Source: Synergistaceae bacterium
GTDB lineage: Bacteria; Synergistota; Synergistia; Synergistales; Synergistaceae
Length of the DNA: 8,944 nucleotides
Direction: 5' to 3'
Assembly (NCBI GenBank): GCA_031274115.1
Contig: JAISQP010000077.1
Coordinates: forward strand, 1 to 8,944
Part shown: piece by piece, positions 1 through 6,396 of the stretch
Layout: each line of letters opens with the position of its first letter
Numbering within the stretch: position 1 is the first letter of the stretch
The notes under the pieces: generated by a model
Told to the model about the DNA's origin: nothing
The model's input: the letters and a program-made list of their open reading frames with translations, nothing else
The model's database searches: none
Position numbers and translations under genes: made by a program

Positions 1-276
1 GCCGGGAGTCCAGAAAATATTCAGAAGAACGGTTATCAGAACTAAAAAGAGAACTGGGCGGGCTGAGCGCAGAATCGTCGAAAGCGGGACGCCTGAAAGC
101 GCGGACAGGGCAAAGAGCAGTACGCCCCATAGGGCGAAATCCGGTATGCTGCTCGCCATAAAAAGCCCCGCAAGCAGTATGAACGTGCAGGTTATCTTGC
201 ATCGCGGATCGAGCCGGTGCACGAAGGACGCTCCCGGTATGAACTGACCGAGTGAAATACCGCTCAAAAACTGCAT
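1..276 (-). CDS. ecfT: Energy-coupling factor transporter transmembrane protein EcfT (N-terminal part, runs off the window)
   Basis: EcfT is the membrane scaffold of ECF-type importers. It couples the two ATPases to a substrate-binding S component for uptake of vitamins or metal ions. Only the first 92 codons are present, and the 3' end lies beyond base 1. The start ATG at 276 follows a good GGGAGGA site with about 8 bases spacing and lies 3 bases after the ecfA2 stop. The N-terminus shows the family hallmark LGQFIPG followed by HRLDPRCK (about residues 9-25). Two hydrophobic stretches follow (about residues 26-52 and 70-90), consistent with the first membrane helices. The C-terminal coupling helices with the Ala-Arg motifs that contact the ATPases are not in the window, so integrity cannot be judged. 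Position directly after ecfA1 and ecfA2 supports the call strongly. Confidence 0.9.
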   Translation of the reverse strand, partial: MQFLSGISLGQFIPGASFVHRLDPRCKITCTFILLAGLFMASSIPDFALWGVLLFALSALSGVPLSTILRSARPVLFLVLITVLLNIFWTPG

Positions 277-279
277 CCG

Positions 280-1164
280 CTATGTCCTCCCGGAAGCTTC
301 GCCGTTATGGTCAGCCTTTTCGCGGCTAGCGCGAAGCTCCTCGACTTTTTTTACTATTGTCTTGATATCACTTGTCAAACCGAGTGACGCTCCCATTTCT
401 CTGAGCCCTGCCGCGAACTGTACCAGCGGCGGAATTATCAGCCCCCGCACCGGATTTGCCAGAAGATACTCCGCGACCTCCTCAGGGGCGCCCAGCGCGA
501 CGCTCACTCCGTTTTCGAGGACGAGGATCCTGTCGCTGTGTTCGAGTGCGGATTGCAGGTCATGCGTTACCTGGACGACGGCGAGGCCATCCGCGCGCAC
601 CTTCGCAAGCAGCCGCGCCAGCTCCCTGATGCCGGCGGCGTCCAGCCCAGCCGTCGGTTCGTCCAGCACCAGGTAGTCCGGGCACATAGCTATAACCGAC
701 GCGAGCGCCACCCTCCTCTGCTGGCCGCCCGAGAGCGCGAAGGGATTCGAATCGAGAAGGGCGGGGTCCAGGCCGACCGCCTGAACCGCGTCGGAAACGC
801 AGGCGTCAAGCTCTTCTCCCCGCACCCCCCAGTTGGAGGGCGCGAACGCGATTTCCTCGCGGACCGTCTCGGCGAAAAATTGCTGCTCCGGGTATTGAAA
901 GACGAGACCGACCTTTCGTCTCAACGCGCGCAGCCCTTTTGCTTTTCGTTTTACCTCGACTCCGTCTATTTCCACCCTCCCGGACTGAGGGAGCAAAATA
1001 GCGTTCAGGTGCTGCGCGAGCGTCGACTTGCCGCTGCCGGTGTGCCCCACGATGGAGACCCATTCCCCGCGTTCGGCGCTGAGCGAGACGCCCCTCAACG
1101 CGGCAGTCACGGACGGCGTCCCTGGATTGTAAGTGTAACTCAGGTTTTCGACCCTCAGAGACAT
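280..1164 (-). CDS. ecfA2: Energy-coupling factor transporter ATP-binding protein EcfA2
   Basis: This is the second of the two ABC ATPases that power the ECF importer at the inner face of the membrane. The 294-residue protein has all the nucleotide-binding elements: Walker A GHTGSGKST (residues 40-48), Q-loop Q90 in VFQYPEQQ, signature LSGGQQRR (144-151), Walker B ending in D168-E169 followed by PTAGLD, and switch histidine H201. The DEPTAGLD form and the YPEQQ Q-loop fit EcfA2 better than EcfA1. The ATG at 1164 overlaps the end of ecfA1 by 10 bases, and no strong ribosome binding site is visible, so translational coupling is likely. The tail after about residue 235 is the EcfA-type C-terminal extension. 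Length is normal for the family. The exact substrate cannot be told, because ECF modules are shared by different S components. Confidence 0.94.
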   Translation of the reverse strand: MSLRVENLSYTYNPGTPSVTAALRGVSLSAERGEWVSIVGHTGSGKSTLAQHLNAILLPQSGRVEIDGVEVKRKAKGLRALRRKVGLVFQYPEQQFFAETVREEIAFAPSNWGVRGEELDACVSDAVQAVGLDPALLDSNPFALSGGQQRRVALASVIAMCPDYLVLDEPTAGLDAAGIRELARLLAKVRADGLAVVQVTHDLQSALEHSDRILVLENGVSVALGAPEEVAEYLLANPVRGLIIPPLVQFAAGLREMGASLGLTSDIKTIVKKVEELRASREKADHNGEASGRT

Positions 1165-1976
1165 AGCGCGCTTAGCATGGAAGCGACGTCAGGCACGGTA
1201 GCGCCCGGAAGGAGACCCCGTGACAGCAGTTCCCTGTAGAGAGCGACGGCCGGCGGCTCCTCGAAGTTCCATTTTCTGTACTCTCCGTCGAAAAATTCGG
1301 TTGGCGAGCCCTTCCACGCGGTCCGCCCACCATCTAAAACGACGACGCGATCGGACTGGATCGCCTCCTCCATCCTGTGAGTAATCTGGAGTATGGTCAG
1401 GCCTCGGCGCTTTAAATCCCCGAGACAGGACAGAAAGGACATCCTCCCCTCCGGATCGAGCATCGATGTGGACTCGTCCAGGAGCAGGGCGACCGGTTCG
1501 AGCGCCAGCGCGCCCGCCAGCGCGAGACGCTGCTTCTGGCCGCCGGAGAGCGCGAACGAGCCCTTCCTCCGCATGTCGGAGAGCCCCACCAGCTCGAGCG
1601 CACCGTCGACTCGTCTCCTGATCTCAGACGAGGGCAGGCCGAGGTTTTCCGGCCCGAAGGCGACGTCCTCCTCCACGATCGACGCGACGATCTGGTCCTC
1701 CGGATTTTGAAAGACGAGGGCGACTTTGCGCCTGATAGCGGGAATATTGGATTCGTCCTTCGTATTTTTGCCCGCAACAAAACAATCGCCCTGCGTTGGA
1801 ATCAGCAGGGCGTTGCAAATTTTCGCCATCGTCGACTTGCCCGAACCGTTTGCCCCTACCAGAGCGACCCATTCCCCCCCCGAGACCTCCAGGTCGACGC
1901 CGTCTAATGCGCTGGATGAAGCGCCGGGGTAGCTATAGCCTACCCCTCGGAGGGAGAATATTGGAACGCGATCCAT
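1155..1976 (-). CDS. ecfA1: Energy-coupling factor transporter ATP-binding protein EcfA1
   Basis: This is the first ABC ATPase of the ECF importer and pairs with EcfA2 as a heterodimer. In the 273-residue product I see Walker A GANGSGKST (residues 41-49), Q-loop Q90 in VFQNPEDQ, signature LSGGQKQR (143-150), Walker B LLLDES with D167-E168, D-loop SMLD, and switch histidine H200. The NPEDQ Q-loop and the SMLDP D-loop are typical of EcfA1 (older names cbiO1, ybxA). Residue 169 is Ser where many ABC ATPases have Pro; Ala or Ser is not alarming in EcfA1-like proteins. The ATG at 1976 starts only 4 bases after the rplQ stop, with just a weak ribosome binding site, so expression is probably coupled to the ribosomal protein genes upstream. 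The 3' end overlaps ecfA2 by 10 bases. Confidence 0.94.
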   Translation of the reverse strand: MDRVPIFSLRGVGYSYPGASSSALDGVDLEVSGGEWVALVGANGSGKSTMAKICNALLIPTQGDCFVAGKNTKDESNIPAIRRKVALVFQNPEDQIVASIVEEDVAFGPENLGLPSSEIRRRVDGALELVGLSDMRRKGSFALSGGQKQRLALAGALALEPVALLLDESTSMLDPEGRMSFLSCLGDLKRRGLTILQITHRMEEAIQSDRVVVLDGGRTAWKGSPTEFFDGEYRKWNFEEPPAVALYRELLSRGLLPGATVPDVASMLSALCL

Positions 1977-1980
1977 AGCG

Positions 1981-2334
1981 TTATTCTACCAATTGGATGA
2001 CCGCCATAGGGGAAGCGTCCCCGACTCTGTTGCCCAGCTTCACTATGCGCGTGTATCCGCCGTTTCTGCCGGCGAAACGCGGCGCGAGGTCGTTGAAAAG
2101 CGTCGTAACCGCAAGCTTGTGCGGCATCCGGGCTATGACAAGACGGCGGTCGGTCAGCGTTCCCGATTTCGCCTTCGTAATGAGCTTCTCGGCGACGCGG
2201 CGAAGTTCCTTGGCTCTCGTCACCGTCGTGACTATGCTCCCCTCCACAAAAAGGCTGGCGGCCAGGTTGCCCAGCATTGCCCGCCTGTGCGATCCGTAGC
2301 GTCCAAGACGCCTCAGATTCATGCGATGTCTCAT
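1981..2334 (-). CDS. rplQ: 50S ribosomal protein L17 (bL17)
   Basis: L17 is a bacterial large-subunit protein near the exit side of the ribosome. The 117-residue product begins [12 protein letters not shown], the hallmark N-terminus of bL17. It contains the conserved [12 protein letters not shown] segment (about residues 17-28) and the central basic helix [15 protein letters not shown] (about 39-53). It ends in the beta region [26 protein letters not shown], close to the usual family end. Length matches the compact (about 115-130 residue) form. The ATG at 2334 is preceded by AAAGGGG about 10 bases upstream. It follows rpoA by 46 bases, the standard order, and is followed almost immediately by ecfA1. 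Confidence 0.97.
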   Translation of the reverse strand: MRHRMNLRRLGRYGSHRRAMLGNLAASLFVEGSIVTTVTRAKELRRVAEKLITKAKSGTLTDRRLVIARMPHKLAVTTLFNDLAPRFAGRNGGYTRIVKLGNRVGDASPMAVIQLVE

Positions 2335-2380
2335 CGAAAGTACGCCCCTTTATTCTCTCTTATTTTTCTTCCCTGTTTAA

Positions 2381-3394
2381 CTATTCCTCCACGTCATCCT
2401 CTATCTCTCCGGACAGCGTGAGGTCGAATTTCGTCAACTTTTCCTCGATTTCGCGGAGCGAAATTTTCCCGAGATTGCGAATCTTCAAGAGGTCCCCGCG
2501 AGAGCGGGAAATGAGTTCCCCTATGTAGTGAACTCCGCCCCTCATAAGGCAATTCTCGCTGCGCACCGACAACTCCAGGTCCCTTACGGGTCTGGCGTAC
2601 GCCGGGTTGTCGCCCAGCTTGAGGAAGCTCTTCGCCGCGGCCTCTCCCAAAGGCTTGTCCAGGGACTTGAGCTGGTCGTGTCCTTTTCCGTCGGCCGGGA
2701 GGTCTTCACCCTCTGGGGTGATGGCTATCGCGATATCCATGAAATAATCGCGAAGAATGATCGAGGCCTGTCTTACGGCGTCTTCCGGTTTCACCACCCC
2801 GTTCGTCCATATTTCGAGGACGAGACTGTCGTAGTCCGTCCTCTGCCCCATGCGTTTATCCTGTACCTCGTACTTGACCCGCTTCGCGGGCGAAAAGATC
2901 GCGTCTACAAGAAGAGCGTCGACTGGCAGATAGACGGGCCTGGATCTGTCCAACGACGCGTACCCAGTGCCGGACTCCACGTAAAAGTCCATGGAGAGCT
3001 TAGCTCCGCTCTCGAGGTGACAGATTACCGCGTCGGGATCCGGGAACTCTATCTCGCTGTCAAGCTGTATGTCGGAAGCAGTCACGACTTTAGGGCCTTC
3101 GGTCTCCAGATGCAGGATCCTGAACTCCGAGGAAAACGACCTCACCGGGACGTGTTTTATGTTCATCAACAGCTCAATCATATCTTCCTTTACGCCGGGC
3201 ACCGTTGTAAACTCGTGCAGGATTCCGTCCACCCTTATCGCCGTGATGGCCGCTCCCGTTATAGATGACAGGAGAACCCTTCTCAGCGAATTACCCAAGG
3301 TTACCCCATATCCCCGCTCGAGGGGCTCTATGACTACTCTGCCATATGAAGAGGTGCTTTCCTCTACTACAATACTATATGAGGTGTGTTCCAA
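2381..3394 (-). CDS. rpoA: DNA-directed RNA polymerase alpha subunit
   Basis: The alpha subunit dimerises to nucleate assembly of RNA polymerase, and its C-terminal domain binds UP elements and activators. I choose the TTG at 3394 (337 residues), because AAGGTGG sits about 7 bases upstream. The in-frame TTG at 3412 would add six residues but has no ribosome binding site in front of it. The alpha-NTD dimerisation motif LERGYGVTLGNSLRRVLLSS lies at residues 25-44. The beta/beta'-contact and second NTD regions follow, including LLVDAIFSPAKRVKYEV and TNGVVKPEDAVRQA. The alpha-CTD is at about residues 265-337, with VRSENCL (278 is the DNA-binding Arg equivalent to E. coli R265) and the helix-hairpin-helix region KIRNLGKISLREIEEKL. 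The acidic tail ends EIEDDVEE. It sits between rpsK and rplQ, with rpsD not intervening. Confidence 0.96.
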   Translation of the reverse strand: MEHTSYSIVVEESTSSYGRVVIEPLERGYGVTLGNSLRRVLLSSITGAAITAIRVDGILHEFTTVPGVKEDMIELLMNIKHVPVRSFSSEFRILHLETEGPKVVTASDIQLDSEIEFPDPDAVICHLESGAKLSMDFYVESGTGYASLDRSRPVYLPVDALLVDAIFSPAKRVKYEVQDKRMGQRTDYDSLVLEIWTNGVVKPEDAVRQASIILRDYFMDIAIAITPEGEDLPADGKGHDQLKSLDKPLGEAAAKSFLKLGDNPAYARPVRDLELSVRSENCLMRGGVHYIGELISRSRGDLLKIRNLGKISLREIEEKLTKFDLTLSGEIEDDVEE

Positions 3395-3397
3395 AGT

Positions 3398-3409
3398 CTC
3401 CCCACCTTT
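3398..3409 (-). promoter_or_regulatory. Ribosome binding site that decides the rpoA start
   Basis: Read on the minus strand this is AAAGGTGGGGAG. It lies just upstream of the TTG at 3394 and inside the coding region that the alternative TTG at 3412 would define. AAGGTGG at about 7 bases from 3394 is good Shine-Dalgarno geometry, whereas nothing purine-rich precedes 3412. Confidence 0.6.
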
Positions 3410-3449
3410 CAAACTGTACGTCCAAACGCTTGTTTGTAAATCCTTAAGA

Positions 3450-3842
3450 CTATACGCGGCGTCTCTTTGGCGGGCGACATCCGTTGTGCGGAATAGGCGT
3501 CGCGTCCTGAATGATATTCACCTGCAATCCAGCGGCCTGAAGCGAACGGATTGCCGATTCCCTGCCGGGACCGGGGCCTTTGACGACGACGTCGATCTCC
3601 ACCACTCCATGGTCCTGTGCCAGCTTCGCGGCCTGCGCGGCGGACATCTGAGCGGCGTATGGCGTCGATTTTCTCGTCCCCTTGAAGCCGACGTTTCCGC
3701 CGGACGCCCATGAGAGGGCGTTGCCCTGTTTGTCGGTGAGCGTGACTATAGTATTGTTGAACGTCGAATATATATGGGCCACACCGTAAGAAACGTGTTT
3801 CTTTTCTTTCCTTTTGCCCCTGCGCTGAACTCTTTTTGCCAC
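3450..3842 (-). CDS. rpsK: 30S ribosomal protein S11 (uS11)
   Basis: S11 lies on the platform of the small subunit, next to the 3' end of 16S rRNA. The 130-residue product carries the conserved [17 protein letters not shown] stretch (about residues 21-37) and [20 protein letters not shown] (46-65). [13 protein letters not shown] follows at about 88-100, and the C-terminal [11 protein letters not shown] is the family ending. The start codon is GTG at 3842, supported by GAGGAGGG at 3852-3859 with about 9 bases spacing. The ATG a few bases upstream is in another frame. Length is normal. It follows rpsM by 34 bases. Confidence 0.97.
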   Translation of the reverse strand: MAKRVQRRGKRKEKKHVSYGVAHIYSTFNNTIVTLTDKQGNALSWASGGNVGFKGTRKSTPYAAQMSAAQAAKLAQDHGVVEIDVVVKGPGPGRESAIRSLQAAGLQVNIIQDATPIPHNGCRPPKRRRV

Positions 3843-3876
3843 CTTTTCATTCCCTCCTCGTCATCTTCGCCTAACG

Positions 3877-4254
3877 TTACTTGGTAACCTTCTTCTTGCC
3901 GGCGACTGTACGCTTCGGCCCTTTGCGGGTGCGGGCGTTCGTCTTCGTATGCTGCCCGCGTACCGGCAAACCAAGTCGATGACGGAGCCCACGATAGCAG
4001 CCAATATCCATCAGACGCTTGATGTTCATGCTTATATCCCTGCGAAGATCGCCCTCTACCTTGTAGTTGTTCTCGAGTTCGGCGCGAATTTTCTGAGCCT
4101 CGTCGTCCGTGAGGTTCTTAACCCTTGTGTCCGGGCTTATCCCTGTTGCCGCCAGTATTTTTCTGGAGCTGGGCAGGCCGACGCCGAATATGTAAGTCAG
4201 CCCGATCTCGACCCTTTTCTCCCTTGGAAGATCGACTCCCGCGATACGTGCCAT
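3877..4254 (-). CDS. rpsM: 30S ribosomal protein S13 (uS13)
   Basis: S13 sits in the head of the small subunit and contacts the large subunit through bridges B1a/B1b as well as P-site tRNA. The 125-residue product opens with [21 protein letters not shown] and has the helix-turn-helix-like [18 protein letters not shown] segment (about residues 22-39). The conserved [25 protein letters not shown] lies at about 89-113, and the tail is lysine-rich (KKKVTK). The ATG at 4254 is preceded by AGGAGG with about 9 bases spacing. That site is formed by the last codons of rpmJ, so the two are tightly coupled. Confidence 0.97.
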   Translation of the reverse strand: MARIAGVDLPREKRVEIGLTYIFGVGLPSSRKILAATGISPDTRVKNLTDDEAQKIRAELENNYKVEGDLRRDISMNIKRLMDIGCYRGLRHRLGLPVRGQHTKTNARTRKGPKRTVAGKKKVTK

Positions 4255-4260
4255 TTATAA

Positions 4261-4386
4261 TTACCTCCTCGCACCCTGGCGCTGTTTATGTCTCGGGTTC
4301 CTGCTGCAGATCACGCGCACTACGCCGTGCCGCTTTATTATCCTGCAGTATTCGCAAACGGTCTTGACCGACGGTCTAACCTTCAT
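4261..4386 (-). CDS. rpmJ: 50S ribosomal protein L36 (bL36), zinc-binding form
   Basis: This is a 41-residue protein beginning [14 protein letters not shown]. It has the zinc ligands of the C+ form of L36: C11, C14, C27 and H33. L36 packs in the large subunit near helix 97/domain VI of 23S rRNA. C+ paralogs are known to be exchanged for zinc-free copies under zinc limitation in many bacteria. The ATG at 4386 follows AAAGGAGG by about 11 bases. Most L36 proteins end after KQRQG at 37-38 residues; this one continues ARR, and those final AGG AGG codons double as the ribosome binding site of rpsM. It lies between infA and rpsM, the standard place. Confidence 0.95.
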   Translation of the reverse strand: MKVRPSVKTVCEYCRIIKRHGVVRVICSRNPRHKQRQGARR

Positions 4387-4420
4387 CTCTTAAGACGCCT
4401 CCTTTGAACTCGTACGAAAA

Positions 4421-4639
4421 TTATTTATATCGATATACTATCCTGCCGCGCGTGAGATCGTAGGGCGTAAGCTGTATCAGAACGCGATCTCCGGGTAAAA
4501 TACGGATAAAGTGCATCCTCATCTTGCCCGATACGTGGGCGAGTATCTTGTGCCCGTTCTCCAGCTCCACCCTGAACATTGCGTTCGGCAGGGGTTCGAC
4601 AACCTTTCCCTTGACCTCTATGACGTCGTCTTTTGGCAT
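4421..4639 (-). CDS. infA: Translation initiation factor IF-1
   Basis: IF-1 blocks the ribosomal A site during initiation and helps IF-2 and IF-3. The 72-residue length is the typical size, and almost the whole protein is one S1/OB-fold domain. It includes [20 protein letters not shown] (about residues 7-26), the conserved [23 protein letters not shown] (29-51) and the ending [14 protein letters not shown]. The ATG at 4639 has a strong GAGGAGG upstream, but at an unusually long spacing of about 13 bases; no better in-frame start is visible. It follows the KOW gene by 39 bases and precedes rpmJ by 34. Confidence 0.97.
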   Translation of the reverse strand: MPKDDVIEVKGKVVEPLPNAMFRVELENGHKILAHVSGKMRMHFIRILPGDRVLIQLTPYDLTRGRIVYRYK

Positions 4640-4678
4640 GCGCTCTACCCAACCTCCTCAAGAACAAGCTGTGAAATT

Positions 4679-4969
4679 TTATTTTTTCTGACGGCGGAGG
4701 ATTTCGCACAGCCAACCGTCGTCTATTATTTTTCCCCTTTTAATTCTGTCGGCGACATCCGGTGAAAACTCACCTGTCGCGTCCACGTGGCGCGGGTTTT
4801 TCCGTTTGGGCTTTCCCGCCGAAATATCGACTCCGTCAGCAATGAGGATTTTACCATCTTTTTGGTCGATTCCGACAACAACACAAAGAGAACCCGCATA
4901 ATTGCCCCGTCTTACGACAACTAAAGTACCTAGGGGGAAATGTCCGTCATTGTCACAGCTTATTCCCAT
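4679..4969 (-). CDS. Small KOW-domain RNA-binding protein (L14e/L27e-like)
   Basis: This is a 96-residue basic protein with an N-terminal KOW-like beta-barrel segment: LGTLVVVRRGNYAGSLCVVVG (about residues 13-33), then GKILIADGVD (39-48). A lysine/arginine-rich stretch GKPKRKNPRH (52-61) and a charged C-terminal tail ending LRRQKK follow. Proteins of this type, related to archaeal/eukaryotic L14e/L27e, occupy the same place between map and infA in many Clostridia and relatives. The role is not settled there; ribosome or rRNA binding is the usual guess. I choose the ATG at 4969, which overlaps the end of map by 10 bases. An open frame extends further upstream inside map, but that part looks like map read in another frame. 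No good ribosome binding site is near, so coupling to map translation is likely. Confidence 0.82.
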   Translation of the reverse strand: MGISCDNDGHFPLGTLVVVRRGNYAGSLCVVVGIDQKDGKILIADGVDISAGKPKRKNPRHVDATGEFSPDVADRIKRGKIIDDGWLCEILRRQKK

Positions 4970-5730
4970 GGCGTCAGGATTTCGGCGCCGTCCTCCGTAA
5001 CGAGTATGGCGTGTTCGAAATGAGCGGCGTCCGAGCCATCGCATGTCACTACCGTCCAACCGTTATCGGTGTTCGTAATCGCTTCCGCCCCGCTCATAAC
5101 CATAGGTTCGATGCAAAACGTCAAACCGGGCCTGATCGTAACGCCGCTGCCCGGTTTGCCGTAGTTGGGGACCTGAGGGGCCTCATGCAGTTTGCGGCCG
5201 ATTCCGTGGCCCGCGTAATCCCTTACGAGTCCGCACCCTTTGCCCAGCACCCATTTTTCTATGGCGTACCCGATATCGCCTATCGTGTTGCCCGGAAGCG
5301 CCTGTTCGATTCCGATATACAGCGCCCTGCGCGTGACGGCCAACAGGTTCGCTCTTTCTGGGGTAATTTCTCCCACCGGGTACGTGCAGGCGGCGTCGCC
5401 GTGATACCCTTCGACGATCGCCCCAACGTCGATGCTCACTATGTCTCCGTCGCGCAGGAGACGGTCCTTGCTCGGAATTCCGTGAACTACCTCCTCGTTG
5501 ACCGACACGCAGATAGCGCTCGGGAAAGGTGTCCGGGCGCCTGGCGCTCTGTACCCCTTAAACGACGCTTTCGCGGACTCGCGTGAGATTACCCGTTCCG
5601 CGACGATGTCGAGCGTCAGGGTATCGACTCCGGGCTTCAATGTCTCCCTTATAGCCTTGTGAACATCGGCTACGACCTGCCCGGCTTTTCTCATCTTTAC
5701 TATTTCGTCCGGCTTTTTAAGGGTTATCAT
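4960..5730 (-). CDS. map: Methionine aminopeptidase, type I
   Basis: This enzyme removes the initiator methionine from nascent proteins in the cytoplasm. The 256-residue product has all five metal ligands of the pita-bread fold: D101 (SIDVGA), D112 (HGDAA), H175 (GHGIG), E208 (IEPM) and E239 (FEHAI). The substrate-side histidine H83 (VVHGIP) is also present. There is no N-terminal zinc-finger extension, so it is the short type Ia form. The ATG at 5730 begins 3 bases after the adk stop, and its AGGTGAGG site is made from the last adk codons. The 3' end overlaps the KOW gene. The adk-map pairing downstream of secY is the classic spc-operon order. Confidence 0.97.
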   Translation of the reverse strand: MITLKKPDEIVKMRKAGQVVADVHKAIRETLKPGVDTLTLDIVAERVISRESAKASFKGYRAPGARTPFPSAICVSVNEEVVHGIPSKDRLLRDGDIVSIDVGAIVEGYHGDAACTYPVGEITPERANLLAVTRRALYIGIEQALPGNTIGDIGYAIEKWVLGKGCGLVRDYAGHGIGRKLHEAPQVPNYGKPGSGVTIRPGLTFCIEPMVMSGAEAITNTDNGWTVVTCDGSDAAHFEHAILVTEDGAEILTPWE

Positions 5731-5733
5731 TCC

Positions 5734-6378
5734 TCACCTGATCTCGAGCGATTCGAGGCGTCTCATTGCGGCGTCCGGCGCTTTGGAGGCGTCGACGCGA
5801 AGCAGGAGCCCCTTGTCCGCGTAATAATCGACTACGGGCGAAGTCTGCCCGTGATATACGGCAAGCCTGTTGCGTATAACCGCCTCCTTGTCGTCCTCGC
5901 GCTGAACGACATTCCCGCCGCACGAGTCGCATACCCCCTGGATTTTGGAGGGATGAGAAGCCGCGTTATAGATGGCGCCGCATGACGAACAAACCCGCCG
6001 GCCGGTCAACCTTCGCACGACATCCTCGTCGGATATCTCCAGAAGAACGACCGCATCCAAGGCCAGCGACATTTCCGCGAGGAGACGATCCAAGGCTTCG
6101 GCCTGCGAGGTGGTTCTCGGAAAGCCGTCGAGAATGAAGCCGGAAGCCGCGTCCTTTTCGCCGAGACGGGTCTCGATCATTTCGATAATGAGTTCGTCGG
6201 GCACGAGACGGCCGGACTCCATAAAGGACTTTGCCCTCATTCCAATTTCAGAACCTCTCTTGACGTTATCCCTCAGGATATCGCCTGTCGAGACATGCGC
6301 AACATTCCGCTTCTCCCTGATCTTCGCGGCCTGAGTTCCCTTTCCGGCGCCGGGAGGGCCAATCAATATAACGCGCAC
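5734..6378 (-). CDS. adk: Adenylate kinase (zinc-lid type)
   Basis: Adenylate kinase interconverts ATP + AMP and 2 ADP. I prefer the GTG at 6378, giving 214 residues that begin MRVILIGPPGAGKGT, the near-universal start of the family. The ATG at 6384 would add two residues but lies only about 2 bases from the GGAGGGG site. With the GTG start, the P-loop GPPGAGKGT is at residues 7-15, the AMP-binding STGD at 30-33 and DGFPR at 84-88. The long LID carries four cysteines (C130, C133, C150, C153) in two CxxC pairs, as in Gram-positive and many thermophilic enzymes that bind structural zinc. The E161-D162-D163 and R171 region closes the active site. It starts 18 bases after secY and ends 3 bases before map. 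Confidence 0.95.
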   Translation of the reverse strand: MRVILIGPPGAGKGTQAAKIREKRNVAHVSTGDILRDNVKRGSEIGMRAKSFMESGRLVPDELIIEMIETRLGEKDAASGFILDGFPRTTSQAEALDRLLAEMSLALDAVVLLEISDEDVVRRLTGRRVCSSCGAIYNAASHPSKIQGVCDSCGGNVVQREDDKEAVIRNRLAVYHGQTSPVVDYYADKGLLLRVDASKAPDAAMRRLESLEIR

Positions 6379-6384
6379 CGTCAT

Positions 6385-6391
6385 CCCCTCC
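6385..6391 (-). promoter_or_regulatory. Ribosome binding site that favours the GTG start of adk
   Basis: Read on the minus strand this is GGAGGGG. It lies about 8 bases from the GTG at 6378 but only about 2 bases from the ATG at 6384, so its geometry supports the GTG. The resulting N-terminus also matches the family. Confidence 0.6.
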
Positions 6392-6396
6392 AGTCC

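Noticed and set aside
538..1239. A 233-codon open frame on the plus strand opposite ecfA2
   Set aside because: It lies wholly antisense to ecfA2 and the end of ecfA1, its translation is Arg/Pro-rich with no recognisable domain, and no ribosome binding site context is convincing. It is a frame shadow of a GC-rich gene.
2528..3268. A 246-codon open frame on the plus strand opposite rpoA
   Set aside because: It is antisense to a clearly conserved rpoA and has no recognisable family motif. It is explained by third-position composition bias.
3423..3436. A short inverted repeat (CAAAC/GTTTG, 4-base loop) in the rpsK-rpoA gap, considered as a terminator or protein-binding site
   Set aside because: A 5-bp stem with no following T-run is expected by chance. 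It is too weak to call.
3876..3888. A GTTAC/GTAAC hairpin at the rpsM stop codon
   Set aside because: It has a 5-bp stem with a 3-base loop, mostly coding sequence, and no T-run. It is not distinguishable from chance.
4970..5059. Upstream extension of the KOW protein frame into map
   Set aside because: The extra residues are Arg-rich out-of-frame translation of the conserved map C-terminus. The KOW domain begins after the ATG at 4969.
5011..5586. A 191-codon open frame on the plus strand opposite map
   Set aside because: It is antisense to map, which has all catalytic ligands. The frame has no independent support.
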